NCBI GenBank assembly: GCA_000827495.1 | Contig: KN817528.1 | Coordinates: forward strand, 248,001-312,000 | Source of the DNA: Hypholoma sublateritium FD-334 SS-4 | Taxonomy: Eukaryota; Basidiomycota; Agaricomycetes; Agaricales; Strophariaceae | Length of the DNA stretch: 64,000 bases | Direction of reading: 5' to 3' | Part shown: piece after piece, positions 22,003 to 32,176 of the stretch | Position numbering within the stretch: the first letter of the stretch is position 1 | How the letters are laid out: each line of letters begins with the position of its first letter | The notes under the pieces: generated by a model | What the model was told of the DNA's origin: nothing | What the model saw: only the letters and a program-made list of their open reading frames with translations | The model's database searches: none | Made by a program: the position numbers and the translations under genes

Positions 22003-22833
22003 GGGATCTTGGAGTAACACTCCATGGCTCATCGAATGTGGTTTCTACGCATTAAATCCCCTCTAGCATCGTATCCTATCCAGCTCAGTACTCCCCGCAA
22101 CCCTCGAAATCACACCTTTCTACCTACAACCATTTTTTCTGCAGAATGATCCCAGAGCCCTTGTCCCGGTTTGCCTTCGGTCAGCCATTTCTCCCTGTTT
22201 GACCCTATTTTTATTCCATTTCCAGCGCCCTCCACCGCCTGGAAAATGGTGCAGTTTCATTCCTATATGTACTCCCTGGGAGTGGTTTGTAAAGCCACTA
22301 CGTAATTGGAGAGTGCCGTATTTATTCAATCTTGTCGCGTTTGGTGTCCTTTCCTTCGATTTACCTCGACCTCTCGCTGCTCTTTTCTTTTAACAATAAA
22401 ATGCTCTTTGCTTTGCATAACTACCCGCGGCATCGTTTCTCTCACGCACAGAATGAAGTGCGTGCTCTATCCCGTTACTGACTCAGATCTGGGAGTCCCG
22501 CGAGGTCCCACGGCGAGGGAAACATCGCCAGCTGGAGTTCGATTTTCGTACCTTGCTTGCGTCCACCTCTGAAGTTGTGTAAAGATGTACAGAAAATGAT
22601 GATAGAATTGTGTAACGACAGGCGGCCCCCATAAATGTTCTGCTTGCAGAACGTCCACTGATATAAAATTAAGGTAAAATAATGAAGCCCCAACTCCCTT
22701 GAATTTTGTACTGTGTACAAAATTTATAGTAAATTAAATATACCGATAATGAAAGGTGCAAGACATTGAGAGAATTGTGATTTATTCCCAACTCATTCCG
22801 TTTTGACTCTTCTAACATTCGTCAGTTAGTCGC
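22003..22833. other. intergenic between convergent genes
   Basis: About 830 bases between two genes that point toward each other. The sequence is AT-rich with several polyadenylation-like AATAAA runs. No gene or repeat was recognised. Confidence 0.4.
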
Positions 22834-24482
22834 TCAGATGAATGAAATAACTTGTGAAGAATTCACTTTTGATTGCATTGTGCCCAATTCCATATCGGAG
22901 TCTGCCTTAAAGTCAACACTTCTCACAATCTGGACCTTCATTTGTTCCCGGTCGTGGCTGGGCTCTACGACAGATCGAGACGGCCCTCCTGTACGTGCTG
23001 ACGGAAACTGGTTTCTTGAAGTTTCGTGACTGGAAGAGAAATCCTTGATTGTTCCATTGGCAGTTTGGCGGCGATTGTTTAAGACGGCGATTAGGCAGTT
23101 AGTGTACAGCTTGCTTAGAATGGCAGTTCTATGAGCCAAATAGTTTAGGTTAGATAATTCCTTGAGCATGCGTTATATAGACTCACGGAGGGACGACCAA
23201 TGCAGAGTGTTGCTGAGAGAATGCGTCAGCCAAGGTCAACGTGAATATAGTGTGGTGAATCCGCGTACGGGGACAGCCAAGAAAAGAATTAATCCAATAA
23301 TTGCGGTAATCGCTGTCGAGATACCAATCTAATCACCAGATGTATGACAAGCTACACAAATTTAACTCACTCGTTACTGCGTTGGTCTCAACTGTCAAAG
23401 CGACTATTTTCTTGATCATTCCATGAGAAGCTGACGGTATATGAGACCGTTTGCGAAGGAGCTGACGCAGAAATTCATGAGAAATTCAAGTGATAATAAT
23501 ATAAATGAAGGGATCTCACCGTCCAGGACAACGACACCGTGATAAGAATGTCCGCAACAGCACTACCAACCAACCATATCTGTTGCCATTGTCCGCCGAG
23601 TTAAGTTGCCAGGGTAGGCAGCGTAGGATAATTTCAGTGCGTACCGTCTGTTGGGCGACTTCGGTGCTGATCAACGACAGATGCCCAAGTTGGTGAGCCT
23701 ATTTATCGGACAAATTATTTCGAAAGGCTTTTATAACAGAAGAAGAACTTACGACGACAGCAGTGGCAACTCCGCCGCCACATTGCATGAGAGATACCTG
23801 CACATAAATTTGGACATCAGGAACATGGACAGTTCGTCGCTAACTTCATAAAATTGCTCACCAATACGATAAAAACGGGTAAGATGAGCGAGTCTTGAAG
23901 CAAATATATTCTCCAGCAGTAAAACGATTGGACGATTAATGCGACCACGGAGTCGATCAAAACGACATCCCACGAGTTCAGAAAAGGCTCGTCCAGTCGA
24001 TTCATATTTCCAAAGCCAAATACAAACCAGTGGAACGCGTCTGCAGTCACCATACATGTCTGCAAGATGTCGAGAAATGATAATCCATACACTACGCAAA
24101 TTGTCATTTGAAAACGTTCAATTAAATATGACAACTCGCGTCTTACCCAAAGCCTTTAGGCGCATACTATCTTTCGAATAATTTTGGCTATAAAAATCTG
24201 AAATGCGTCGTCAACGAGGTATATTCAAGATAAAAGAATGTCGATCTTACATAGCTGCATGACAAGGATTCCCAGGAAGCCCCAATTGAAGCAGATTCCC
24301 AACATCTTCATTAACTGGTTAGGCTACAAGACACAGTCGCACAATGCTCTCTGAACTTGCCGTAGGACCAGTACTGAAGGGGCGAACGTCGTTAGCATAT
24401 TCCAAACTTTTTTGTGACGGTGTTGAAGAGTTCACATGAAGGCGATATCAGCCGGAATAGCTGGTAAAGTTTCGGTTGCCAT
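22834..24482 (-). CDS. DUF6534-type multi-pass membrane protein
   Basis: A family of seven-helix-like membrane proteins of unknown function, much expanded in Agaricomycetes. From an ATG at 24482 (MATETLPAIPADIAF) the blocks appear in family order. First ICFNWGFLGILVMQL (helix 1), then ERFQMTICVVYGLSFLDILQ and DAFHWFVFGFGNMNRLDEPF. Next come DSVVALIVQSFYCWRIYLL, SLILPVFIVLV and SLMQCGGGVATAVV. The C-terminal domain follows: AVADILITVSLSWT, MIKKIVALTVETNAVT, ITAIIGLILFLAVP and the hallmark ILSKLYTNCLIAVLNNR, then a hydrophilic tail. These lie in different frames separated by short introns. One 63-nt intron at about 23265-23203 is needed to join LILFLAVP to the last domain. The second exon boundary near 24300-24360 could not be resolved. 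Expected in plasma or internal membranes. Confidence 0.78.
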
Positions 24483-25774
24483 TGTATCGGCAATATTGGG
24501 GGAGGGGAAGGAGGGAGAAGTGGGGGAGTGGAGGGGAGGAGGAAGGAGGGCGAGACCAAGACGCAAGCACGCGAAGGGCTTTCCGTAGAGGAACAAAACC
24601 AGCTATATGTACACTATCTAAATTGCACATATGAGAGTAGATACGAGATCCCGACGTGATTTTTTGGCTTGTGTTACCGCACGGTGTTGGAGCATGTCGG
24701 GCAGTATACCATCACCTGGAAATATGTAGAAAATCGACTTCTGACGGCTCCTCAAGGTTACAATCTGGACATCCCAGATCTCCGGCGGTGTCTAAATGAT
24801 AATGATGCCCTGAACAAGAAAATAGCGCGTCGCGGAGCCGACTTCCATCCATACCCTTCCGACCATACCCTTCCGAGAAGGTTGGAAATGGAGTGTTAGG
24901 CGCGATAGCTCGGCGTATGTTATTCTCGGCATGCATGCCTCAGGTAACCTTGGATATGAGGCTCTTTTATTTACCTTATTATCCCAATATCGACCGATTA
25001 TTGACGTCATTACGGTATTTGCCCTCCTATAAGCAGTAGGTCGCCTAGTCCCGCTCCATCGCGCATCGCACTTGCTTCACGCCACCATCGCTCTGCTGTG
25101 TACGTTGAATCCTATTATTAAAACACTGTGGCTTTGGCCATTGAATGCTAGGCGCCCACATCTCTCCTGTGAGAGTCTACGAAGCTGCGCGCGTCGGGCC
25201 CGGGAACGTTAGGGGTCGTATTTATTTGGTGGTAGTGCCGAGATTACAGAGCGAAGACCCCATCAACCGGAAGTATTCACTTATCGCAAACTCTATTCTC
25301 ATTTTTTGTGTGTTTTCTATCTGTTGCTCATATTCTACGGTGGTGGACCATACAGTGGTGGAGCGTAAAGCATAGAAGTTGAACGCCTGGAGAATCAACT
25401 GTAGGTAATGCAATTCAGCATATTCTTCTTCTATCTAATGCCTTGGATACTACCCTCTTACAGACTATTCGTTTCGACTTCGAGAATTCCGCAGCATGAT
25501 TTTCGATCCACATTCGCGATTTGTCGGGGGCCCCGTGGTCAGTTTAAGGTTGCTTGCCTCATGGCCGACGAAAAATGAGAATAATGTTGGGTATCTCCTT
25601 GGGGAATATAATAACTCGACAATTTGGTCGGATATTTGTTGTTATAGGTGTTTGTGACAGATTATTGCGTAAGTCGTTGACGAAATCCCAAATGGTTATA
25701 ACATTTACTTAGATTCATTAGATTTGTGCAAAAGGTATTAAGGATATGTAGTAAGTCCAAGCCAAGTAGAGATT
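24483..25774. other. intergenic with one copy of a short repeat
   Basis: About 1.3 kb without a supported gene. A G/A-rich low-complexity run lies at ~24497-24550. A segment at 25337-25370 resembles the body of the retroposon at 32061-32176 (shared CTACGGTGG...ACCATA...GTGGAG). The rest shows nothing recognisable. Confidence 0.4.
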
Positions 25775-28316
25775 TTAGATTTTAGCAGTCGAGTCAGCGA
25801 GGGAGTCAACTTCTTTTTGTCCCTCCAAATCACTTCCGCTCACTAGGATTGGCTCCGAATCATTAGCATCCAGTGGCAGGATGACATTCAGAATAACGCC
25901 AACAATTCCAGCCATAAGGACTGTATTGTGGGGTGAGTATATGAAGGGTGAACATAGAAAATCAACATACATGGGGTGCTCAGTATAATTGTGATTGAGT
26001 TCAGGAAACCAGATAATGCGCTGGATGGGTTTTTCACTCGATCGAAAAGATGGGTGAACAGTTGAGGGGCCAGGAGGTCTCCGAGACCAACAGATAGTGC
26101 CGCAGCGAGGACGAAACGATCGCGACGGGTGTATTTCGCGAATCCCAGGACACGGGCCCCAGAAACCTGGCAAAGAATCGTGAGCTTACAGATTACTAGA
26201 TTTGAAAAATAGACAACATACAGCAACAGATGCAAAAAGGAATGTGGTGACCCCGCCAAGAACGGGGTTTGGGACTGTCCAGTGATCAGAACATGACGAC
26301 GGCCAAAAAAATGATGGCACATACTGGCGAGGAATACTCCGGAGATCTTTCCGAGGACGCCAAACAGAATCAAAAAGAAGCAGCACCAACGGCCAGCTGT
26401 GAGATTAGCACAGCGGGTGATGGCAATCACACCATTATTCTATGCAATACGCAATGTATCAGTATTCATCCCGAGGTAACCTGGTCAAGAATCGCACCTG
26501 AGCAAAGACCGATAGCGGTGCGACCGTGAACAGCGCGGAAAAGAAGCCACCAATACCGTCGCTCTGAGAGCAGAGATGAGCACACAACAGAAGATGAAAT
26601 ATACTAATGATTTCTCACCAAAATGCCGCCTTGAATGCGCGAGTCAAATTCTTCTCCTCGAACGTCTACGCGAGACACTTCGGCAGACGCAGTGATATCG
26701 CCCATGGCCTCCATAGCACAGGTAACTGTACAATGCTTAGCAATAAAAAACCTTAGTAAAAGTGATGCTCACTGTAGACGGCAAGCACTACGGGGGACAG
26801 ATTAATCAATGCATACAGAGAATCCATCGAAGGTTACTTACTAGGAAGGATTGCCGGAGCGTACACGCTGATTTTGAACGTATGCACCCTGCGTAATTGG
26901 CAATATAATCAGCGACGACCTTGCCTTCCGAGTCAAGTATGTGAACGTACCATAGGAAAGTAATACCGGGGGCGGATTTGATGGTGGAGTCGTCAATGTA
27001 CCCTGCTGCTCCAGCCACAATGCATCCTATCGCCAATCCAACGATTATGCTGATGTTCTTCAGGAATGGCGACCCAAACATCTCCGTTAAGATTATGCTG
27101 ACGAAGGACAGGAACCCGAGGCCGATAAACTCCGGGGACCCCCATAGCAAAGGACGAGGAGCAAAGATAGTGGGGCAAAGCGTGAAAATCCCTGAAGTTG
27201 GGAAGCTTTGGCAGCCACTCGAGCCACCACCCCAGTTCGGGGCACCAGATGACCCTACGAGCGACGCTCCGATCAAAAGAACGATGGTACCTGTTATGGT
27301 ATTGAGCTACAAAGTGGGGGGAAGGAAAATATGTCGAGGCTTACCTGTGATCATCGGCGGGAAGAGCTTCTTCAAAGTACGGGGCGGTACAAAGGCCAAG
27401 AACATCTCGAGGAAGGAACAAATCAGGGATGTTCCTGGTACAAGTTACATGAATAAAGCTGCTAGTGTGTTGAACAATTTTTTGTCTGAATTCATACCTA
27501 GAAGTTTTCCGTATGCCTCTGGACAGGCATTTCGTTGTAGGGTTCCATCCGCTAGTGTGGTGGAGGAACACGTCCCGTCTTTATACATTGCATCGAAGAT
27601 CTAACCATAAATTCAGTTAATTCTGCACGACAATCCCTTCCGACGGTGAACATACTGCGTTTGCCGTAGATAACGTATTGAAGCTGGTTCCGACAACTGA
27701 TCGGCAGATTAGCCCTCTGGCTGAAATTCAAAGAAATCACCGTACCCGAAATAAGGCCAGTGCCGAGGTAGTAACCACCGAAGAGTTTGATACGAGACAT
27801 TTGAACCATGCTGAGTATGCCTGTAATTTGATCAATAAAAAGCGGAGAGAATTTTCAACGCTGAGGACTGACCGCATCCGATCAAAGAGGCAGAGATCAT
27901 GTAGGAAGACGTAGCTGCATCGAGATTCAGAGCGCTCGCAAAAATAATGGGCGGTGTGATCAACCCTAGAATGACCAGTCAATATCTAGCAAGGTATGTT
28001 GGCAGAGATTCCTACCTGCAAGCATAGCCAATGCATGTTGTAGACCTGTTGTAGCAGCGAGGAGTAGAGGTAGGTCGTCGTTCAAAGCATAGAACGGAGG
28101 CGACCGCTGATTGTAGGCTTTGGTGAACGGCAGGGCTGGGATACAGAGCCAAGCATAGTCATAGCTTCCAAGCCATCCATTTTTGGTGGTCAACTTGTCC
28201 TTGGTCGCAATCAGCCTGCTCCCGAGCGTCCGTTTAGAAGAGTCAAAGGTGGTGCCGACTTTGTGAATTGATGGAGAATCTACAGCCCCGGGCTGAGTGT
28301 CCTGGACGGTGCTCAT
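25775..28316 (-). CDS. xanthine/uric acid permease, NCS2 (UapA/UapC) family
   Basis: A proton-coupled purine transporter of the plasma membrane, usually induced for use of xanthine and urate as nitrogen sources. Starts at 28316 (MSTVQDTQPG), with an in-frame ATG at 28343 as alternative. Family blocks in order: LQHALAMLAGLITPPII, GYYLGTGLIS, VVGTSFNTLS, CPEAYGKLLG, FPPMITGTIVLLIGASLVG and ILPVLAVYSVLAMEAMGDI. The NCS2 signature QNNGVIAITRCAN follows, then VPNPVLGGVTTFLFASVAV, SGARVLGFAKYTRRDRF and an acidic tail. The signature, including the key Gln, Asn, Gly, Thr and Arg, is complete, so transport of xanthine/urate type is likely. The gene is broken by about ten short introns; no disabling change was seen. 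It lies in the same orientation as the DUF6534 gene, which is probably coincidental. Confidence 0.87.
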
Positions 28317-28905
28317 GGTGGATAGAGCGAGAGAAAGAGGCACCGATACTCTGCGCGAATGGGAACCTTGAATATATTGCCAAACATAAATAATTTGGAG
28401 AAGTTGCGCAGAACCGGCTGAGATGATGACTGTGATGGAAACTTCTATTTGATCTCAGTTCCCATTTCGAAGATGCGTTCTCACGTGGAATGCGTGCCTC
28501 ATCCGAGTCGCCTACACCTACAAACGGTAGCATGTGGCACAAACATAAATTTCATCCAGTGAGCTTGGCCTGGACTGGTGCATCTCAACAAGACTGGTCC
28601 TTGATTCCAAATCTCTATGCCACCCTTGAGTGGTTAGTAACTGTAGTCGATTGGTATTAGTTACTGTAATTCGTAGCCGTATTGAACATTGAACAAATTG
28701 CACCAGAGGAACGGTCAGGAGGGAGGTCTGGAAGAGTAGTCCTACTCACTCGGCCGACGTTCGGGGTCATTACGGCACCCGATCCGATCGACTCATGATA
28801 CAAGTCGACTCAACATTAACCTCTCAGGACGCAACTTTGCTGGCAGAAAATGCCCAGTCACTTTTCAGTGCTGCAAATCATTTTACAGATAATTGCGTAT
28901 CTCAT
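28317..28905. other. intergenic upstream of the permease
   Basis: About 590 bases that must contain the permease promoter. No other gene was seen. GATA-type sites (the usual nitrogen-regulatory target) could occur by chance at this length and are not claimed. Confidence 0.35.
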
Positions 28906-28963
28906 TTGCTTACGAAGCGCCAAGAGTCCATGGATGGATTTTTTATTTCAGGTTTCGAATCCT
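28906..28963 (+). repeat. tRNA-like repeat, left copy of outer inverted pair
   Basis: A ~58-base stretch nearly identical, in inverted orientation, to 31197-31254. It ends in a B-box-like GGTTTCGAATCCTG, with flanking arms that can pair as in a T-arm. This suggests a tRNA-derived (SINE-like) origin. No complete cloverleaf can be folded by eye, so it is not called a tRNA gene. It lies 24 bases from the N gap. Confidence 0.55.
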
Positions 28964-28987
28964 GATCAGGTCGTTATTTAACCACGG

Positions 28988-29687
28988 NNNNNNNNNNNNN
29001 NNNNNNNNNNNNNNNNNNNNNNNNNNNNNNNNNNNNNNNNNNNNNNNNNNNNNNNNNNNNNNNNNNNNNNNNNNNNNNNNNNNNNNNNNNNNNNNNNNNN
29101 NNNNNNNNNNNNNNNNNNNNNNNNNNNNNNNNNNNNNNNNNNNNNNNNNNNNNNNNNNNNNNNNNNNNNNNNNNNNNNNNNNNNNNNNNNNNNNNNNNNN
29201 NNNNNNNNNNNNNNNNNNNNNNNNNNNNNNNNNNNNNNNNNNNNNNNNNNNNNNNNNNNNNNNNNNNNNNNNNNNNNNNNNNNNNNNNNNNNNNNNNNNN
29301 NNNNNNNNNNNNNNNNNNNNNNNNNNNNNNNNNNNNNNNNNNNNNNNNNNNNNNNNNNNNNNNNNNNNNNNNNNNNNNNNNNNNNNNNNNNNNNNNNNNN
29401 NNNNNNNNNNNNNNNNNNNNNNNNNNNNNNNNNNNNNNNNNNNNNNNNNNNNNNNNNNNNNNNNNNNNNNNNNNNNNNNNNNNNNNNNNNNNNNNNNNNN
29501 NNNNNNNNNNNNNNNNNNNNNNNNNNNNNNNNNNNNNNNNNNNNNNNNNNNNNNNNNNNNNNNNNNNNNNNNNNNNNNNNNNNNNNNNNNNNNNNNNNNN
29601 NNNNNNNNNNNNNNNNNNNNNNNNNNNNNNNNNNNNNNNNNNNNNNNNNNNNNNNNNNNNNNNNNNNNNNNNNNNNNNNNNNNNNNN
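28988..29687. other. assembly gap (700 N)
   Basis: Exactly 700 unknown bases, probably a scaffolding gap. It sits inside an inverted-repeat cluster, which likely caused the assembly break. Open frames running through it are artefacts. Confidence 0.98.
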
Positions 29688-29952
29688 AAATATTTGAGGA
29701 AATCAAATGGTAAGCCAAAAAATTCTCTAGTACATTGAAAAAAAAAATCAGAATGGATTAAGTACCGCATCGAAAGTCGAATGAAATTTATTCAAGTTTT
29801 ACTCAAGCTTGATCTCAACTTGATTTGTTGTTAATTTTTTTTATTAATTATTTATGTTGACAGTCAAGAAGTGTGAGAGTAAATACACAACGTTATTTAC
29901 ATCCAGTCATCGAATATGCGCATAGCAAAAGCGTTCGTTCGATGTCCAGCGG

Positions 29953-30109
29953 CGAGCGCTAGGCCGGTGTCCGGCCTGTATATGAGGATGCATCCGTCGA
30001 TATACAGGCCGGGATTTCTGAGTTCGAATCCCCGTAGCGCGCATTTCTCATAATTTGTCATCCACGTTTTTGAATTGAGCGTTCAAAAAACCCTAAAGTC
30101 ATCACGTGA
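29953..30109 (+). repeat. hairpin/B-box module, left copy of inner inverted pair
   Basis: A perfect 13-bp hairpin (arms 29971-29983 and 30000-30012) is followed by a pol III B-box-like GAGTTCGAATCC (30020-30031), then GTAGCGCGCATTTC and, further on, AAAACCCTAAAGTcATCACgTGA. The same ordered elements occur inverted at 30826-30981. Consistent with a tRNA-related SINE or with one element bounded by long imperfect terminal inverted repeats. Confidence 0.6.
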
Positions 30110-30825
30110 GGATCAACAAAACGCGTCGATGCGCGCCGACGCGTCTCCAGACACTATCCCTTTGGCCATAGTCTGGCCATTTTCTCGCTTTCTAAAGGTC
30201 TTGAACTGCGTATTTCATGAACATGGACAACACTTACTCTCTGTAATGCTCCCTGGACAAACGATACACGCCTTCGCCCTCGCCAGATCTCCTCGACCGT
30301 GCCCTACCGCGCCACGCCGCTTCATTCAACACCAAATCCCAATACCCGCCCGCACGATGACTTCCGCCCACCGCCCCTCATATTCCATGTGCTATTATAT
30401 ACCACCTGCGCATCTGCACCAGTGACAGCGCGGCGCAGAGCCCAGGACACGTACCTTGAGCGTTGCAAGCGGGGGCGGCGGGTGGTGTAGATTAGAGCGC
30501 TGTCTCACTCGGTGATAGAATGCTCTCGCCGTCGGGGTTCCGTACATCCCACTTGAAGATGGCGCGTGGAAGCGACGAGCGCGGGCCTCATCTAGCTCCA
30601 TCTCTGCGCGGCACCGCTGAGCCCGGAGCGGGACGCGCGTGAGCACAGTATCAATGTCGATAATCTCATAAATTTCGCCCAATTTCATACCTGAAGTTGT
30701 AAGATCATTATTCTGCATTGTAAAGGACCCCACAAAAAAAATTCTGGGCAAAATCAGCTGTGGACGGCTGTAGATTTTACGGTGCGCGTTTGGTGCGCGT
30801 CGCTCAGCGCCCGCCCTACGGGGAG

Positions 30826-30981
30826 TCATGTGATTTACTTTAGGGTTTTCAAACTTTGAATTCATTTGCGGGTTGAAAAGTGTGGGAAATGCCCGCTACA
30901 GGGATTTAAACCCAGAAAGTCCGGTCTCTATATCGAGCATTGCTCATCTAGAGACCGGTCATCGGTCTAGGCGAGCGCTCC
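30826..30981 (-). repeat. hairpin/B-box module, right copy of inner inverted pair
   Basis: Reverse complement of the left module in layout. Hairpin arms 30921-30933 and 30946-30958 match at 12 of 13 positions. The B-box-like GGGTTTAAATCC lies at 30902-30913, with GTAGCGGGCATTTC and AAAACCCTAAAGT..ATCACATGA inward. It has diverged from the left copy in the hairpin arms while keeping pairing (both strands changed), which is expected if the stem matters or if the element family is diverse. Confidence 0.6.
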
Positions 30982-31196
30982 GTACGCGCGCGCGCGCGCA
31001 CGCAGGTCACGTGACAATCGAATATCGTGGAATTCTCTCTTACGCCGTATAGAAACCTGGTAGAAACCAACGAAACAAGCCTATGTACTGCAGTATAATC
31101 TCAATCTAAATATCTATCTATACCAAAGTATTTATACAGTTGGGTATTAGAAGGAGATCTTCGATCAAAATGAAATGAAAATATGGCCAGTGTGGG

Positions 31197-31254
31197 ATTC
31201 GAAACCTGAAATAAAAATCCATCCATGGACTCTTGGCGCTTCGTAATTTGCTCT
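31197..31254 (-). repeat. tRNA-like repeat, right copy of outer inverted pair
   Basis: Inverted near-identical copy of 28906-28963 (differences: one T fewer in the T run and two bases at the far end). Together with the inner pair it makes a nested inverted-repeat structure centred near 30 kb. No intact cloverleaf is visible. Confidence 0.55.
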
Positions 31255-32060
31255 ATGTACGACCAATATGATCAGCCGGGATAAGGATCGAAGAAAAAAT
31301 ACAACTGGCAAACTTCATTCAATTTAATATTACTGCAGCGTCAGGGGCCTCAAGGACTTCTCAGATTTGACGAGTTCACTGGTCGATGGCGTGTCTCGAT
31401 GAGGGGGACCCCAGCCTACCCCAGCGCAGGTGTCCTGCGAAATTTAAATGGATCAAGAATCTTGTAAAATATCATTATACTCCAGGATATGCTTTTGCGA
31501 ATTGACATCTGGGATTATTCAAAGGAAATCGATAACCCGAATTAAAAAAATTATCCATGGTTGCGACTTTCTCTAGGGAAACAAAACCCGAAGGTCGTAG
31601 CCACTTCAAAACACGGCCTGTAATGAAAGATATTTTATAATATTTGGCGACCGTCAGAAAGATCCCGACGTTCATGTGCATTGAAAGGGCTCGTATAGGT
31701 CCTCAGAGGAAGGCCGTAGCCGTTCTAGGCCACCCCGCGAAGTACGAAAGGCCTGTAGTAAGCCGTTGATCAATTGGGGAGACCGCGCACATAAACGCAC
31801 TGGCAGAGACCGCGCTTTTCGTTCCTAGCACGTCATCCTCCAATATATCAGCACATAAACTTGCTTCCAGGATGCTACCTTCAATCTGTACAGTATGTCA
31901 ATCTCCCCAAAGGAAGGGATAACTCCCCATACAACCGCTTTTCCTAGTTTTCCCCGTCCGTGCATGCATTTCTTGATGTAAATATTCAACTGCCGTCCGA
32001 AGTGTTTCCAACGCTGATAAGATCCGTCCAACGGAAAACTGACTTGTTCGAGAAGCTCAC
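31255..32060. other. accessory sequence, no gene seen
   Basis: About 800 bases of AT-rich sequence with short ORFs that have no family resemblance. No RNA gene or further repeat was recognised. Confidence 0.35.
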
Positions 32061-32176
32061 GGCCATGTACTTTTTTTTTTTTTTTTTTTTTTTTGATTCA
32101 GCGTTTATACTCTACGGTGGCGTACCATATGGTGGAGTAAAACTGTACAAGTAAACTACTGTCTGGCCATGTACTT
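32061..32176 (-). mobile_element. short retroposon with poly(A) tail and target-site duplication
   Basis: A direct repeat ggccatgtactt occurs at 32061-32072 and again at 32165-32176. Between them lie a run of 24 T (32071-32094) and ~70 bp of unique sequence. Read on the minus strand this is a ~70-nt body followed by a poly(A) tail and flanked by a 10-12 bp target-site duplication, the signature of LINE-mediated retroposition. The body contains a palindrome accatatggt within CTACGGTGGcgtACCATATGGTGGAG. A related body lies near 25337. It is either a SINE or a 5'-truncated copy of a longer retroelement. Confidence 0.7.

Noticed and set aside
23203..23265. Frameshift in the DUF6534 gene between LILFLAVP and the last domain
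   Set aside because: A 63-nt intron with gtacgc donor and ctctcag acceptor joins the two parts in frame and restores the expected spacing to the KLYTN motif.
28893..29770. Long open frames of ~250-280 codons across the gap on both strands
   Set aside because: They consist almost entirely of unknown residues from the 700-N gap.
30087..30109. AACCCTAAAG blocks near 30.1 and 30.8 kb as telomere repeats
   Set aside because: Only one CCCTAA unit in each; they are part of the inverted module consensus.
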